Assembly: GCA_000316135.1 (NCBI GenBank)
Contig: JH993855.1
Location: 9,741 to 34,617 of the forward strand
Direction of reading: 5' to 3'
Length of the DNA stretch: 24,877 nucleotides
DNA from: Trachipleistophora hominis
Taxonomy: Eukaryota > Microsporidia > Pleistophoridae
The notes beneath the pieces are model-generated. The model searched no databases. It had not been told where the DNA came from and was given only the letters and a program-made list of their open reading frames with translations. Below are positions 1 through 10,589 of this stretch, one piece after another. Numbering within the stretch: the stretch's first letter is position 1; the number at the start of each line of letters is the position of its first letter. The translations under genes and the position numbers were made by a program.

Positions 1-68
1 CAAACGTAAGGCTTAGTTATATTCGTTATAATCAAGTATTTGTGTTACTTTATTGGATTACATTGTAT

Positions 69-533
69 ATGGAATTACTTTCTGGTTTCATGTGTGTTAT
101 TCTTGTCCAAGAAGATTTAAAGTATTTGTTAGAACAGCTGGAGGACAATGTAGAATGTTACAGTGTACTCATCAACGAAATTAACCATAGGCTCTATGAA
201 GCGCATCATAGAGGTAAGGGGTGCCCATTTGATTCTGATATACTTGTAGATCTTGCTTTTACCATAAACGAATTTATTACAGAGTACAAAAGCGAGGATG
301 CGTTCTGGTCAAAGCGAGGAGTTGTTATCGGAAAATATGCCCATATATACGATTCGTGGTTTCTGGAATCTTTGTCTTCTTTTACCGTAGATGATTTAGA
401 TTGGTGCACTGATGCTATGGAAAAATTGGTTCAGAATAAAATTGATTCAAAATTTAGAAATCGCAGAAGTACGTGGATGATAATTAAGAAAAAGAGGGTT
501 TTAAAATATATTGAGAACAAAGCCCAAAATTAA
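69..533 (+). CDS. Hypothetical protein, 5' end possibly outside window
   Basis: Unrecognised protein. From the first ATG at 69 it is 154 residues and ends with TAA at 531-533. The frame has no stop back to the left edge of the window, so the gene may begin further left and be partial here. From the ATG, the first 13 residues (MELLSGFMCVILV) are hydrophobic and could be a short signal peptide; if translation starts further left, this stretch becomes part of a longer membrane segment. The rest is soluble-looking, with several aromatic residues around 85-115 and a basic C-terminal tail (RNRRS, KKKRV). It shows no clear similarity to the two LRR proteins in the window. No function is proposed. 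Confidence 0.55.
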   Translation: MELLSGFMCVILVQEDLKYLLEQLEDNVECYSVLINEINHRLYEAHHRGKGCPFDSDILVDLAFTINEFITEYKSEDAFWSKRGVVIGKYAHIYDSWFLESLSSFTVDDLDWCTDAMEKLVQNKIDSKFRNRRSTWMIIKKKRVLKYIENKAQN

Positions 534-3409
534 AGTGATGATGCAATTGAGATGCTAAACCAGGTATTTTGATTCGAAGAGTTTAATTATTATGTTACTA
601 GCTGCGCTATTCCGTTTATAAAACGAAAGGTTGTAATTAGTGTGAATACGCTAATATATACTATTTACTTATCCTGAAATTTTATCATTTGAATTCATTG
701 CTCCTAAATAATTGTTCTTTTACAAAAATTATAAAATTTGTTGTTTGCTAGCATCAATGATTTTCCTAAATATTGTTCACAAATAGCTGCTGAGTGAGCT
801 TTGGAAGATGAGAACCTCATAATGATACATAACTTATCAATTGTGACGAAAAGTAGAAATAATGCTTTTTAAATTTTTGCCTGAACTGACCAATCAGCTT
901 GCGAGTTGTTCTTCATTAAATTGATGATGATTATTTTCGCGGCTTGCGATCACCGCAACATTGTTTAATTTCATTGTCGTAGTTCTGCTTGTTTTTCTGT
1001 TCTTATTAACTCACATGTTCTTCATTGACTCCTTGCTCAATGTGTCAAACTGCAGTATGGTACTGAATATATTATGGATGACTGTTTTTGTCCTAAGTTT
1101 CTATCCATGGTACACGCTATTTTACACGATTAGTGCTGAGAATGGATGGTTATCTATTATTATTTTTGTAGTGCTTCAATTTTATCCTGTCAGTTCGATC
1201 TTCCCAATCATCACTTATTGAATTTGCGAAAGGAAAATCGTTGGACTAAAACAAAACTATGCCATGACATCAAACCAGGTACAGCTGTGTACAGAAATAA
1301 TGGGATATATTTGACGATGTATTCCTTTTCGTGGCAGTATTTCTATTTCATGTATGTGGATAGCTTTTATTTTTATACTCTGTATTGGACTAAGCTGTTA
1401 CGTCATTATTAGGTAATTTCTCTACGAGTACCGGATTTGTCTGAGTACCAATAGGGATACGTTTGATGAAGAGAGACGTGTTATCCATGTATGTACGAGA
1501 GAATAGCTGGTTATTTATCTTGTAGAGTGTTTTGGAAACGCTTTTAATTACAAGGTGTACTGTGCCATAACAAATTTTAACTCAACCGCAAGAGAAATAA
1601 AGGTTTATTCCGCGACACAATCTATTTAATTAGAAATGTTTACCTTTGATAAAGGAAGATAGTTCGACCTACAACATCCTTAGTTTATTTTTTTAAAGCG
1701 TTTTACTTATTATCTTGTGATTAGACTGGCCATATATTCTAACTATTCTACCTAATATTATGCCGCATTTTCAGTGTTTTCTTCCTCATTTGTCTTTTAC
1801 AGTTATTATGTCTATCTGCTGGTATATAGCATTCAAGGTTTTTCATTTGCGCAGAGAGTCTTTAATAATTTCCGTTCAAAAATTTTAGTTAATCTCTTTG
1901 CGTTCGTATCACAATGACAGTAAGTCCAATATATTGATTGTGTGCGATTCGTTTCCAAAATAATTTATGTTTATTTTCATAATGGTTTTGAATGTTATTA
2001 AAAACAACGAATAACTTTTCGTTTAATAGAATATTGCAAAATATAAGTAATCCTAACTAATCGTTTAAATGGTATGTTAAAGGTTCATTGTTGTAAGAAA
2101 TGTACGAAAAATTCATGGCTGGTGATAGGAAATGAAAACCACGGCGAGTTCTAAATCGGAAAACTTTTAGTTAAGTGTTTGTGACAAAGGTTATAGTTTT
2201 CAGAATAGGCTGTTATGTTGTCATTCCTTTTTGGCGCGTAACTCATATTTCATATTTGTTGAACGTTTTTTTGGAAAGAACTACCGCGACGTATTAATTA
2301 TTAACAAACAATCATGTGATATAGTAATGTAAGTGCGAAATTATACATATTATAATAAATAGCCACAGTTCATCGAAAAAATTATTCTGTTAACAACATT
2401 AGCGAACACGTGTTCCTTATAATATAGCATGCTCGTTCTTTCAATATAAAATAATTAACACAATCTACCGAATAAATTAGTTTAACAACTTGATTAAGAC
2501 GTTGTTATTTGGTATGAACTAGTATTACAATTAGGATCTTCTCATTCAAACCAGCAAAGTCCCTTAAGCTTATAAGTTGAAACTAAGCACTGAATGAATT
2601 GCAAGGCATGTCCATTATTGACAGCTAATAACCATTAAATTTATGTTTTGCTTAAGATAGTATTGTTCACTTTAATGATTTTTAATCTTTTATTGATAAA
2701 TTACGGTGTATTGTCTTTTAATGCTTCAACAATTATGCTCAAAGTTTAAGACAGAATATTATAGTAGACTGTCAGACCAGTTCTATCTACTAAAATGAAT
2801 TAATAAGAATGTAATTTATCTATAAATAACATAAACACATCTATCCTTGCACTATTACCATATATACACAACGTGAGTAATGTTTAAAACAATTTTAATT
2901 TACCAGTTTGTCAGATATGTCACATAATATAACCTAAAAATGTACATAATTTTATTTATTGTATCTATTTGGCTATATACAGTACGAATTTCTTTGTTTC
3001 TTACCTTCAAGTATGTTTATTTGCTGCTTTAATCGTCTTATCATCTCAAATATGGCCTTGTGGAGTATAAATTTACACGTTTGTTAAGTCCATACCGTCT
3101 TCAGATTATAGTTATTTTCAAGCAATAACTTTGACAAAATACCTTAGAATGTTATTCTACGATGCTCACGCACCTATGCTTGACAATAGCAAGCGTACTA
3201 AAATAAATTTTGTTGTATTTCTTTTTTTACACACAAACATTTATTGTAATAAGTTATTTCAATCGATTTAAATGGCAAACTTGGTAATACACATCTATAT
3301 ACCGAAAATCAACGCTAACCTACTTTATTATTTATTCAAATTCAGCTTTAGCTCGTCATATGTAAAGCTATTCATAGAAACAAGTAATCATTGGTGGCCT
3401 TCAGGTTTA
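534..3409. other. AT-rich spacer, mostly without recognisable genes
   Basis: About 2.9 kb of AT-rich sequence with stops scattered in all frames. The only stretch with any coding appearance is the hydrophobic pair of frames at 1015-1412, listed separately. No tRNA, no rRNA and no tandem array was seen. Two GTAAGT hexamers (near 1920 and 2329) occur close to ATG triplets, but I could not attach either to an open downstream exon. Confidence 0.5.
1015..1412 (+). pseudogene. Possible decayed small membrane-protein gene
   Basis: Two overlapping open frames run in the same direction. The first, from ATG 1015 to 1221, encodes two or three hydrophobic segments. The second, from ATG 1146 to 1412 in another frame, ends with a tyrosine- and phenylalanine-rich hydrophobic stretch. 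Together they could be one four-helix membrane protein broken by a frameshift near 1150-1220. No microsporidian-type splice donor (GTAAGT) lies between them, so an intron does not explain the break. The AT-rich composition alone could produce such hydrophobic frames by chance, so this call is weak. Confidence 0.2.
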
Positions 3410-3833
3410 CTAATGAGTCTTTTTCATTTCGAGGTAATTACAGTAAACCATAAACGCTAGCGAACACAGATAATAACCCAACATAAAAGCGCCTAAACCT
3501 ATCCATAAACTGCTAGTAACCACACAAGTACTGCAATGTTGTTCTCCGATTTTAAGTAGCAAAACGTTACACAGTACTATGAAGAGCCCAAGCATATACA
3601 GAGCTTCAGAAAATATTCTATACACTAAATTAGAATTATCACTTACATCTTAGAGGCTTCATCAGAAAAGCCGGTTTTTCCACAAACATCGAGATCGATG
3701 ATGACATGTAAACAACCGCGATTAGAATTAGAGTAACGTATTGCTCGATGAGAAAGGGTGCAAGTGCACTTACAATCACCAATGTTCCGATTGAAATGAG
3801 AAATTGATGTACTTTTGATTTGTTTGTTGCCAT
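3410..3833 (-). CDS. Small four-helix membrane protein, spliced (22-nt intron)
   Basis: Two short minus-strand frames, 3639-3833 and 3410-3625, become one protein of 133 residues if the segment 3625-3646 is removed as an intron. Exon 1 is 3647-3833 and exon 2 is 3410-3624; the 402 spliced nucleotides are an exact multiple of three and the stop at the end of exon 1 disappears. The product has a short polar N-terminus (MATNKSKVHQ) and four hydrophobic segments, at about residues 11-27, 30-46, 70-86 and 99-120, with a CxxC (CSTC) in the loop between the last two and a basic C-terminal tail. The ATG at 3833 is preceded directly by CCC. I do not recognise the family; it is likely a small integral membrane protein of an internal membrane or the plasma membrane. 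Confidence 0.65.
3625..3646 (-). other. Candidate 22-nt spliceosomal intron
   Basis: Read on the minus strand, the segment starts GTAAGT and ends CTAATTTAG, which places a branch-point-like CTAAT right beside the TAG acceptor. Short introns with a strict GTAAGT donor and a branch site fused to the acceptor are known in microsporidia. Removing it restores one continuous membrane-protein frame across a stop codon. Confidence 0.65.
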
Positions 3834-3836
3834 GGG
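3834..3836 (-). promoter_or_regulatory. CCC start-proximal motif
   Basis: CCC lies directly before the ATG of the spliced membrane protein, after a run of T. This is the known microsporidian start-proximal signal and supports the chosen start. Confidence 0.5.
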
Positions 3837-4094
3837 AAAAAGGTCATTTGTTTTTTTTACGTGGTTGATAAATTGAATAAACCAAATATAAACATTTCTT
3901 TACCGAAAGCATCTTCATTTATTCTCAATACATTGCATCACATATAGGCACTCTTCTAGTTTGCTGAGATTAACCATGGCAACCTTCCTTGGTTCATGTC
4001 CTGAGAATATTTTGGTTGATTTTCACAACAAGAAACAAAAGATTATATTCTTAAAAACCATAATATACGTTGGAAAGATTGCGTTTAACGCTTT

Positions 4095-7016
4095 TTAATT
4101 AAATAAGGCAAAATTCGCACTATTATATCGATTAAACACGTCGAAAACGGAGCGTATTCTTTTTCGTAGTATGTTTAAGCTTATTAATGAATTAATATCA
4201 ATTTCGGCCATACCTGCAGATGAAACAAGAGCAAGCTGTTCAAGTGACTCGAATTTGATGTATTTTTGTAAAGCTTCAACACAGACCTGGGTATCAATAT
4301 CTTTACGTATAATGAAATGCGTGTTTGACCCAAGTTTTTCATTATAGATATACAACTCACAAAGATCTATCTTCTGATGGTCTAACAGCATTATTTCTTT
4401 GGGCTTAGATTTGCAATGTACTTTAAGAATTTTAACAGATGATGGAACGAAACTGAGTGTTCCTACCTGGAAAATGAAATTGGCATCAATTACCAAAACT
4501 TTCAGGTTATCACAATGAATTAACTTCATCAAATCACTGAGTTTGTACTTAAAAATACCGCTTTTTTCAGAGTTGTTCGGTCCAGAAATGTTTAAAAGTT
4601 TGATATTATGTGGCAAATGTTCAAATAGTGCATTTTCAAAGTTTGTAGTGCCAAAATCGAGAACTTGCAAACTTTCCATACGACCAAATATTTCATAGTT
4701 ACCATTATATTCAACAGACAGGAATTCCACGTTTTGAATCATTTTCAATACCGATTCCTTTAGAGCTCTTTCGAGAATATATGTTGCAATAACATTTGAA
4801 GTTTCATAAAACAAACTTTCAGAGGAAATGTGATTAGGTAACCGTTTTTCTCTTATCATGGAGATGTAATAAACCTTTTTCGTCGTATTTTGCGAAATCA
4901 TACATAGAGTCCTAATATATTCAGGAGCAGTTCTATTCCACGCCAACGTAAACTTTCCTGTAAATTTTAGATGACTAATACCCTCAAAATTAGAAAGCAT
5001 GGACACGATTGTTTCGTGTTCTTTACATGCATTGTTAAGACATAGATGATGCGTGTTAATTGAACCGATGAAGGAAATGTTAATCTGCCGGTCCACCGGG
5101 AAAGAAATCTTTATCTCATCGAACCACGTTATTTTGTTACTAACATCAATTATACCATCGAAACATTCGATGATAAGCGTCTTACAGTTGTCATTTAATA
5201 CTACTCTGGTGTTGTCATTCATAGTGGTATATGACAGTTCGACTTTTTCAAAACAATCGGCTAACAGCACATCAGTGCTTGATTTAATAAATTTCATAGA
5301 GAGGTTCAAAAAATTCTTTGGTGATCCTTCGATAGATGTAGTCTTAAATTGCATTTCATCGGTGAAGCACAGACTTGTTCCAATCAAAGGTGTTAGGTCA
5401 AACAAGCCGCTTGATTTAGTTATGTCTATAATCGTATTCTGATCACATAACGAAATCTCCGAACCGGGTGCTACATTGACGCTGTCAAAATCTACTTTTT
5501 GAAAATTGTCATTCAGGCGTAGTTTGCCATCAACACGTATAAAAAATAATTTCAAGAAACTACCGGTGAATTCGTTCTTTTTTTGGAAACTCAAATTTTT
5601 TTGGAGTGTGTATTCTTCAATTTTTAGTAGAACGAAATTAACACCTGCAAATTCCTTAAAATTAATTGTGCCCTCCGTATTGTCTATGATAATTTTTGTG
5701 CAGTTCTGACCAAAGGTAATGGTTACTCCCAGACAGATTTTTGAACTTCTGATTTTTATAAGGCGCATATGATCTGGGAAGCTTATATTTTCTTTAAATT
5801 TTATTTCATCCAATGATATTTTTTCGATATTACGAGGACTCTTTATGATCGCTGACATTTGTTTCCGTGTTGGAACAACTCCCAGTTTCTTTATTTTTTC
5901 AGGTATTGATTCAAAAAAATCGTAAGAAGTGGATTTACATATAACCATAGATAACTTACTTATATCATCATAGATCTTCTGTTCAAGTGGAATTTGTACC
6001 TTAACAAACACCAAGATTATTTCACGAATGCGATCGCTCTTAAAAAATTCATTATCAGAAATTAGCGCGAGTTTGTGTTTCAATATCTGAGTTTCAGAAA
6101 CTAAATTAGATTTTATAGCACTAATGTCATAGTCAATATTATCTATCTTCAGTGTTAACGACGAACTAACAGAAATGCTACTAAATTTTTTGATAATAAC
6201 ATCATAGTTTGAGGCCAGAAAAGCAAAAGGCATATTTAATTCTTCAATTAAAAACGCGATGTTCAACTTTTCTAGTTCAATCTTATAATAAGAGGCATCT
6301 TGACAAACCCTGTTCTTATTTGCTGCGATATACGTACACTCTTTATCCCCTAAATAGAATCTTACATGTGAATTTGCAGCTTGTCGAAAGTTTCTTCCAT
6401 GCACGTTTTCACCAGTAATAATCGTTGATAAGTGCACCATTTTCTTATCGTGTTCGATACCAGGATTACTAACAATATCAAACAGTCGGTCGACTAATTT
6501 AGGATTATTTTGAAGGTTATAACATATAACATACGTTATATTCCGAATTAATTCCTTATATGGAAACAAGTAATAGAAGATCAAACCGATCTCCTCATCG
6601 GTAAACTCTATATTTTTTTCCTTTTTCAGTTGGTATATTTTCTCAAACATATTTTTGGAAAATGGTACTTCAATGACCCGAAATTTCGTATCACGATCTT
6701 CCATCATTACCGTTTCATATGATTTATTCCGAATATTCCTTTCATGAAAGCTTTTACTTATGTAAACTGTGCTGTAATTTATGTCATCATGGTTTCTTTT
6801 AAATTTCTTTATGGCTGGATTCACATCGGATTCGCTAGTAGTACATGGTGTTTCTTCTGATTTTATCAACGAACACGTCTCCAAGAAACATTTAATACCT
6901 GTATCCTTTAGATCTTCAAAAATCATATAATCCTTTGGCTGTTCATTTGAAGTAGTTTTGAAAACTAAAATGTACTTCACTACTATTTCAACATAACTGT
7001 GTAAATTTGCAAGCAT
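4095..7016 (-). CDS. Large leucine-rich-repeat family protein (copy 1)
   Basis: A 973-residue protein, homologous along its length to the protein at 19478-22303. The frame extends 35 codons further upstream with a non-ATG start, but the ATG at 7016 gives an N-terminus (MLANLHSY...YILVFK) that lines up with its paralogue (MLVNFYEY...YILVFK), so I chose it. This N-terminus is mildly hydrophobic and could be a signal. A conserved block at about 112-174 contains IEVPFSK and LQNNP, matched in the paralogue by IEFEFSK and LQNDP. Three spaced repeats start near 430, 518 and 603. Short LRRs lie around 765-870 (SLQVLDF, LPHNIKLLNIS). The gene is AT-rich compared with the central island. No function can be assigned; large LRR families in such parasites are thought to mediate interactions, which is only inference here. 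Confidence 0.85.
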   Translation of the reverse strand: MLANLHSYVEIVVKYILVFKTTSNEQPKDYMIFEDLKDTGIKCFLETCSLIKSEETPCTTSESDVNPAIKKFKRNHDDINYSTVYISKSFHERNIRNKSYETVMMEDRDTKFRVIEVPFSKNMFEKIYQLKKEKNIEFTDEEIGLIFYYLFPYKELIRNITYVICYNLQNNPKLVDRLFDIVSNPGIEHDKKMVHLSTIITGENVHGRNFRQAANSHVRFYLGDKECTYIAANKNRVCQDASYYKIELEKLNIAFLIEELNMPFAFLASNYDVIIKKFSSISVSSSLTLKIDNIDYDISAIKSNLVSETQILKHKLALISDNEFFKSDRIREIILVFVKVQIPLEQKIYDDISKLSMVICKSTSYDFFESIPEKIKKLGVVPTRKQMSAIIKSPRNIEKISLDEIKFKENISFPDHMRLIKIRSSKICLGVTITFGQNCTKIIIDNTEGTINFKEFAGVNFVLLKIEEYTLQKNLSFQKKNEFTGSFLKLFFIRVDGKLRLNDNFQKVDFDSVNVAPGSEISLCDQNTIIDITKSSGLFDLTPLIGTSLCFTDEMQFKTTSIEGSPKNFLNLSMKFIKSSTDVLLADCFEKVELSYTTMNDNTRVVLNDNCKTLIIECFDGIIDVSNKITWFDEIKISFPVDRQINISFIGSINTHHLCLNNACKEHETIVSMLSNFEGISHLKFTGKFTLAWNRTAPEYIRTLCMISQNTTKKVYYISMIREKRLPNHISSESLFYETSNVIATYILERALKESVLKMIQNVEFLSVEYNGNYEIFGRMESLQVLDFGTTNFENALFEHLPHNIKLLNISGPNNSEKSGIFKYKLSDLMKLIHCDNLKVLVIDANFIFQVGTLSFVPSSVKILKVHCKSKPKEIMLLDHQKIDLCELYIYNEKLGSNTHFIIRKDIDTQVCVEALQKYIKFESLEQLALVSSAGMAEIDINSLISLNILRKRIRSVFDVFNRYNSANFALFN

Positions 7017-7683
7017 GACGTGATGTGTAAGCGTTCTTTTATAGTTTTTGTGGTTGACTATATTGGAAATAAACGTTTTTGGTAGATGAATGCCATGATT
7101 AGCATGATGATTCCATTTCAAGCCACATATCTCTGAGAATAAAAGTCTTTGGCCATGATTAGTCCTAGCTGATCAGAAAAATACATAGAAAGTGATGATT
7201 CGAACAGGTAAACATACTAATATTTAAAAAATGCATCTATCACCAAGAAGTACCTGCACACCGCGAAGTGATGTAAGTAAAAAACTCTCAAAATTTAACG
7301 AATGTATAACTTTGCTACAAACGTTTTATTAAACATCATCTCGTTATATAAACGTTGAAATTAGTGTTTAAAATGGATATGTGAATAAAATATTTATTTA
7401 ATTTTTATTTGAAGATCGCACAAAATAAAATTACTTCACGTTCATTCTGCGTATTTTTGGTGCAATCAGATATCACTTCATATTTTAAATTAGAGTTAAA
7501 GTTTGTGATGTGATTTAAAAAGCGTAATTTTTGGTTGATACTTACTCTGAACCATATCATATATAGACATTTCTATAAATGAAAAAATACCGAATAAAGT
7601 AGAGAGAATTATAGTTGTAGTAAAGTATTATAATTTATATTTCATAGTAAGCAACGACGTAGAAAAGATATAGATTCATAATT

Positions 7684-7714
7684 TATCCCATGAATGCTCG
7701 TAATTCATGGGATA
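7684..7714. repeat. Perfect 12-bp inverted repeat (hairpin)
   Basis: TATCCCATGAAT pairs perfectly with ATTCATGGGATA across a 7-nt loop. On the plus strand it is followed by a T-rich run. No gene end lies next to it, so it is not an obvious transcript terminator. Confidence 0.8.
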
Positions 7715-8037
7715 TTTTCTTTTATTAACCACATTATTTCTGTTTATAAAACAAAATAAAACTTTGGTTACACATACAATGTGATTCATTTCCTTTTCTA
7801 ATAATTGTCGCTTTTTAGGATTTGATCTCTTTTAGGTATAAGCCGGAATTGTTTTCTAATAAAAAACACGTATGCCACGTATATACAAGTAAAGGTATCC
7901 AAATAAACCATTCAAACGCTTTTTATAAAAAATTAATGTAATTATTACGATAAAACTACTCTCCTCTTTACAGATGATTGCTGTCCGAAAACGATGTTCT
8001 ATTTAATGTTTATAAAAAAGGTAATCATACTTGATGT

Positions 8038-8074
8038 CTAATATGTTAATCAAGACCAACATATTAACATAGTA
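8038..8074. repeat. Inverted repeat, 12 of 13 bp paired
   Basis: CTAATATGTTAAT and ATTAACATAGTAG pair with one mismatch around an 11-nt loop. It lies in a gene-free AT-rich spacer. Confidence 0.7.
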
Positions 8075-8901
8075 GGAAGAAGGACATGTTTTGTTATGAT
8101 CATTGTTAATTGATATTTATAAAAAATAACACAGAGGGATTGTTCTTTTTTCGTTAAGAATGGTTGCTCACCAGCATTATTGCCTTACAGAAATCATTCT
8201 TTTAATACACAGGAACAAACTATGACTGTATGGTCGTAGGTTTATGAAATAATTTGTCACTTTTCACAGATAAATCAGCTGTTTTACTTTGAACATCCAA
8301 AGTTAATGTTTCTGTTTTAAAAACAAAAATACACGTTTTTTATTGTAATGTGTTCTTCCAAGAAGTTATATGCTAATTTGTACCACCAGAAATCAAAGAA
8401 TACAGTTCTTCAAATGAAAAACTTTTCAATTTGATTGAAAGTAATAAATTATGGTAAAATAACAGAAAAATGCACAAATCGCGTAAATATAGTTTATATG
8501 AAATATAATATTAAACATAGTTTATTTCTATAACCTTAATCCATATATAACATCAAAATATACTAAAAATACTACATTCCCACAACTTATTCATAAAACT
8601 GTTCGATTTTCTAGTTTTTCTTGTTGCATGATGATATTTGTTCAACATCAGGCTAAAAGAACCATTTTCTTTACCATTTCTCTACGTTTCTAATAAATAA
8701 AACACCTGAGCGCAAAATTTTACCATTGATTAATTATTTTAGATCAAAGTTAAGTTTTATTTTATACACATTGCGGTAAAATGTCTTTATGATTCGAAAG
8801 ATGCAATTTTTACTTAATCCGTATGACGTGGCTTAATCAAGAATTTCCAAAAATTCCTGTTTACTAAAACTGTTTTATTTATTTATTACATCATTCACAC
8901 T

Positions 8902-8990
8902 TCTTCTGATCTATAAGATACTTTTTTATAAAAGGTAATTTTATTTATTCATTATTTCATCTACGCACTCTTCTGATCTATAAGATACTT
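8902..8990 (+). repeat. Two-copy direct repeat, 67-bp period
   Basis: A 22-bp word beginning TCTTCTGATCTATAAG occurs at 8902-8923 and again, identical, at 8969-8990. TTTATTTATT-rich sequence precedes both copies, so this is probably a decayed 67-bp tandem duplication. Confidence 0.85.
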
Positions 8991-9169
8991 GTAATATAAA
9001 AAACGCACAATACGTGCTTACGCTAAGAGTTAGCATTCGTCTATGAACATCCATTTAATTTCCAATTTTTATTCTTTACGCTCCTTCACGTATTTTTTTT
9101 GTTTGAAAGATCGTCCAATTAATTTCTAACACGCCCCCTCACGTATGTGCCATGAAAAAGTTACCCTCG

Positions 9170-9172
9170 CCC
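9170..9172 (+). promoter_or_regulatory. CCC start-proximal motif
   Basis: CCC sits 7 nt before the ATG at 9180, separated from it by an A-rich stretch, and a second CCC is at 9164-9166. It supports the ATG at 9180 as the start. Confidence 0.45.
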
Positions 9173-9179
9173 AAAAAAT

Positions 9180-10025
9180 ATGGATAAAATGACGTACGAT
9201 ATCACTGAGGAGGACATCGCACGTTTTTCCACAATCGAACACGAATTTTCATCGGTAAAGGAGCATTTCAGCAATTATAAGTTTGCGTTGATAGAACGAG
9301 AGAGCAAAATGCTGTTCCTTGAGAGTATCAAGGATGATGTGCAGGTAGATTACCTGCCAATATTTAAGGAGAGCAAAAAAAGGTTAGAAGAAACCAAGGA
9401 GGTAGGCGTTGCACTAGGGGAAGAGATAAAGGCGCTAAGTATGAAGAACTACGAACTCAAACGAAGTATTAGCAGCATTGTTGTAGAGTATGATGCACTG
9501 GAAGAGTTAAAGAAACGCTTTTTAGAAAGCGGAAATGAATTTAATAAGGCGGAAGAGATAAATAGACTGGAGAGGGAGTATAATACAGCGAGTGAGACTG
9601 CAAAGGGGATGGTAGCAGAGCTAGAAAGGCTGCGGGAGGAGGGAGAAGCCTTAGAAGCAGAGCGTGAACGATCCTATGTCACGCATCTGCGTGAGAGAGT
9701 GGAAGAGCTCAGACGAAAGAGAAAAAGGTGGAGCCGTGTAGAGTACGACAGGATGCTAATCGATGCGTACAGGTGGTATGACATGATGATAAGCGTTTTG
9801 GAGATGTTCTTTGGTACGTTAGGAGAGGTAGTCCCGAGAAAGAACGGATTTGATCTGAACGTGAGCGTAGGCGGCACGGAAATGGTCGTAATGATACGGA
9901 ACGGCACGTTTGTAGGCGTTGGGGGAATTGAAAATGAATGGGCCAGCGATATCGTACGGTGGTGCGTACGATTGGAGAGTGCACGGCTGTTCGTGTTGTT
10001 GGCAAAGAGGCAGCTAAGGAAATGA
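9180..10025 (+). CDS. Coiled-coil protein with RWD-like C-terminus, possible kinetochore subunit
   Basis: A 281-residue protein. Residues 62-185 are strongly charged and heptad-like, rich in E, K, R and L, and predict a long coiled coil. From about 195 to the end the sequence becomes globular: a helix (YRWYDMMISVLEMFFG), then alternating beta strands (FDLNVSV, TEMVVMIR, TFVGVGG), then a final helix to the C-terminus. This helix-sheet-helix order after a coiled coil is the architecture of RWD kinetochore proteins such as Spc25 and Spc24 of the Ndc80 complex. The match is one of pattern, not of diagnostic residues, so other RWD proteins, or an unrelated structural coiled-coil protein, remain possible. 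Codon use is like the neighbouring island genes. The ATG at 9180 follows CCC; a second Met at residue 4 is possible. Confidence 0.8.
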   Translation: MDKMTYDITEEDIARFSTIEHEFSSVKEHFSNYKFALIERESKMLFLESIKDDVQVDYLPIFKESKKRLEETKEVGVALGEEIKALSMKNYELKRSISSIVVEYDALEELKKRFLESGNEFNKAEEINRLEREYNTASETAKGMVAELERLREEGEALEAERERSYVTHLRERVEELRRKRKRWSRVEYDRMLIDAYRWYDMMISVLEMFFGTLGEVVPRKNGFDLNVSVGGTEMVVMIRNGTFVGVGGIENEWASDIVRWCVRLESARLFVLLAKRQLRK

Positions 10026-10200
10026 GTGGTTGTTTGTTCATTGTTTGCATTCGTTCATCGTTTGAACGGCATCTTCTGTGGTAAATAAAAACGTTTCGAG
10101 TGATCAAACTGATCTGAACATTTTTTACGTTAGTTGGCGTTCTCTGCTCTTATTTCTTATTGTCTATCGTAAACGATCAAAGCCTTTGCACGTATTTTCC

Positions 10201-10295
10201 TACAACACGCCCTCTCTACTGTTCTGTGATGGTAATTCATAAAATTCTCTACAACACGCCCTCTCTACTGTTCTGTGATGGTAATTCATAAAATT
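10201..10295 (+). repeat. 49-bp tandem repeat, two copies
   Basis: The unit starts TACAACACGCCCTCTCTACT at 10201 and again at 10250. About 46 bp are identical between copies, and a third partial copy follows near 10300-10325 with ACACGTCC. Each unit contains the word ACACGCCCTCTC, a close relative of which lies before the gene at 9180. Confidence 0.9.
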
Positions 10296-10589
10296 TGGCA
10301 ATTTATAAAATTCTCTACAACACGTCCTGCCTGTATAAACAGCGCGGCTGCCATATTTTCTTATTAAACGTGTTAGTCCTGCCAGTCCTTCCCGTTAATC
10401 CTTAAAAAACTCGTTTCACGTTACAACACGTGCTGCTCAGTCAAATGTTTTATTTTCGTTTCCAACAGGCAAGAAGAGCACGTACGTGATAGAGAGGAGA
10501 ATAAACAACCGTTTTTTAGAAAACGTTTAATTTACCTCTCACCATCATCTCTGCTGAGAACGACCAGGAAGTCAACGGCCTTGTTAATT

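Larger units (their letters stand above)
7017..9179. other. AT-rich spacer with hairpins and a tandem duplication
   Basis: About 2.2 kb with no convincing gene. A 33-codon frame starts at 7231 but has no support. The spacer holds two long perfect or near-perfect hairpins (7684-7714 and 8038-8074), a 67-bp duplication (8902-8990), and a repeated promoter-like word just before the gene at 9180: ACGCTCCTTCACGTAT at 9078 and ACGCCCCCTCACGTAT at 9131. Confidence 0.55.

Noticed and set aside
3272..3460. 62-codon plus-strand frame
   Set aside because: It overlaps the end of the spliced minus-strand gene and has no motif or start signal of its own.
3991..4001. B-box-like GGTTCATGTCC on the plus strand
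   Set aside because: No A box or clover-leaf pairing is found around it; a chance match.
9145..9190. Short upstream frames overlapping the ATG at 9180
   Set aside because: Start-proximal CCC motifs imply very short leaders, so these ATGs are probably not in the mRNA.
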